NCBI RefSeq assembly: GCF_907165205.1
Contig: NC_058191.1
Span: 13,580,501-13,644,500, forward strand
Source of the DNA: Coccinella septempunctata
Lineage: Eukaryota > Arthropoda > Insecta > Coleoptera > Coccinellidae
Reading direction: 5' to 3'
Length of the DNA stretch: 64,000 nucleotides
The notes beneath the pieces are model-generated. The model saw nothing but the letters and a program-made list of their open reading frames with translations, was not told the DNA's origin and made no database searches. Positions 63,823 through 64,000 of the stretch are shown here, piece by piece. Both the position numbers and the translations under genes were made by a program. Each line of letters begins with the position of its first letter. Position 1 is the stretch's first letter.

Positions 63823-64000
63823 ATATGTTTATTGTCATGATCCGTTAACCGTTCTATAGAAATAACCTCTGAAAGGAGGAAATCCGTTATTTCTTTCTGT
63901 TGCCAACTATATATTTTTTTTTCAATTACCGATTATATTATCATTTTCCGTTTACCTGTTGATCAGAATAACTGTAGTTGCTCGGCCAACCAGAACCAGT
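63823..64000 (+). other. Gypsy-2 3' untranslated region, cut by window end
   Basis: A purine tract GAAAGGAGGAAA is at about 63870-63881. CCG remains frequent. No LTR start could be fixed; the 3' LTR should lie beyond 64000. Confidence 0.5.

Noticed and set aside
1..64000. CRISPR arrays, bacterial operons, ribosome binding sites
   Set aside because: Introns, LINEs, LTR elements and poly(A) signals show eukaryotic DNA. The tandem repeats at 52430-53130 have no spacers of constant size.

Overview
This window looks like repeat-rich genomic DNA from an arthropod, most probably an insect. The evidence is the mix of element types: BEL/Pao, CsRn1-type and Osvaldo-like Ty3/gypsy, Ty1/copia, Jockey/CR1-like LINEs, an R2-like LINE with a restriction-like endonuclease, PIF/Harbinger, a P-element/THAP9 remnant and a foldback element. 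All broken genes are of transposon type. I found no convincing host gene, rRNA, tRNA gene or CRISPR array. The species cannot be named from the sequence.

Layout, left half. 1-765 is an unclassified repeat. 770-1700 (minus) is the 5' half of a PIF/Harbinger element. 2084-2555 is a stray copy of the core of the foldback element found later. 2830-6352 is a decayed copia element carrying a 559 bp MITE. 6353-10527 (minus) is a CsRn1-clade gypsy primed by tRNA-Trp. A solo Osvaldo-like LTR (minus, target duplication GCAG) runs from 10528 to 19241, but it is split by a cluster of LINEs (10807-18062). One of those LINEs is itself split by a 1585 bp DNA element. 19405-21000 (minus) is another internally deleted LINE. 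21040-28949 is a complete-ended BEL/Pao element (BEL-3) with 1.86 kb LTRs and target duplication ACAGC.

Layout, right half (about 30.5-64 kb) is one deep nest. The outermost layer is an Osvaldo-like gypsy (Gypsy-2, plus strand), whose gag is cut at 33982 and resumes at 60076. The insert is BEL-1 (minus strand, 33983-60075, target duplication CTCAC). BEL-1 carries three later insertions. The first is Gypsy-3 (37427-43963, LTRs that look identical, duplication CAAC). The second is a 124 bp Harbinger MITE (44255-44378). The third is BEL-2 (47368-59595, duplication AATGA) inside the BEL-1 5' LTR. BEL-2 carries a P-element remnant (49858-51463, 8 bp duplication) and a 3.7 kb foldback palindrome (52371-56048, 10 bp duplication). 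The foldback contains a 128 bp SINE-like retroposon (53877-54004, 9 bp duplication). In each case the interrupted open reading frame resumes after the insert.

Functionally these are relics. Gypsy-3 has the most intact open frame: Gag, zinc knuckles, protease and part of integrase in 1045 codons. It lacks reverse transcriptase, RNase H and the integrase core, so it would need proteins from a relative such as Gypsy-2. The most unusual items are the foldback element with its duplicated exon-like HTH fragment, the SINE-like retroposon, and strong strand-asymmetric word biases in two LTR families (CCG in Osvaldo-like elements, CTC in BEL-3).
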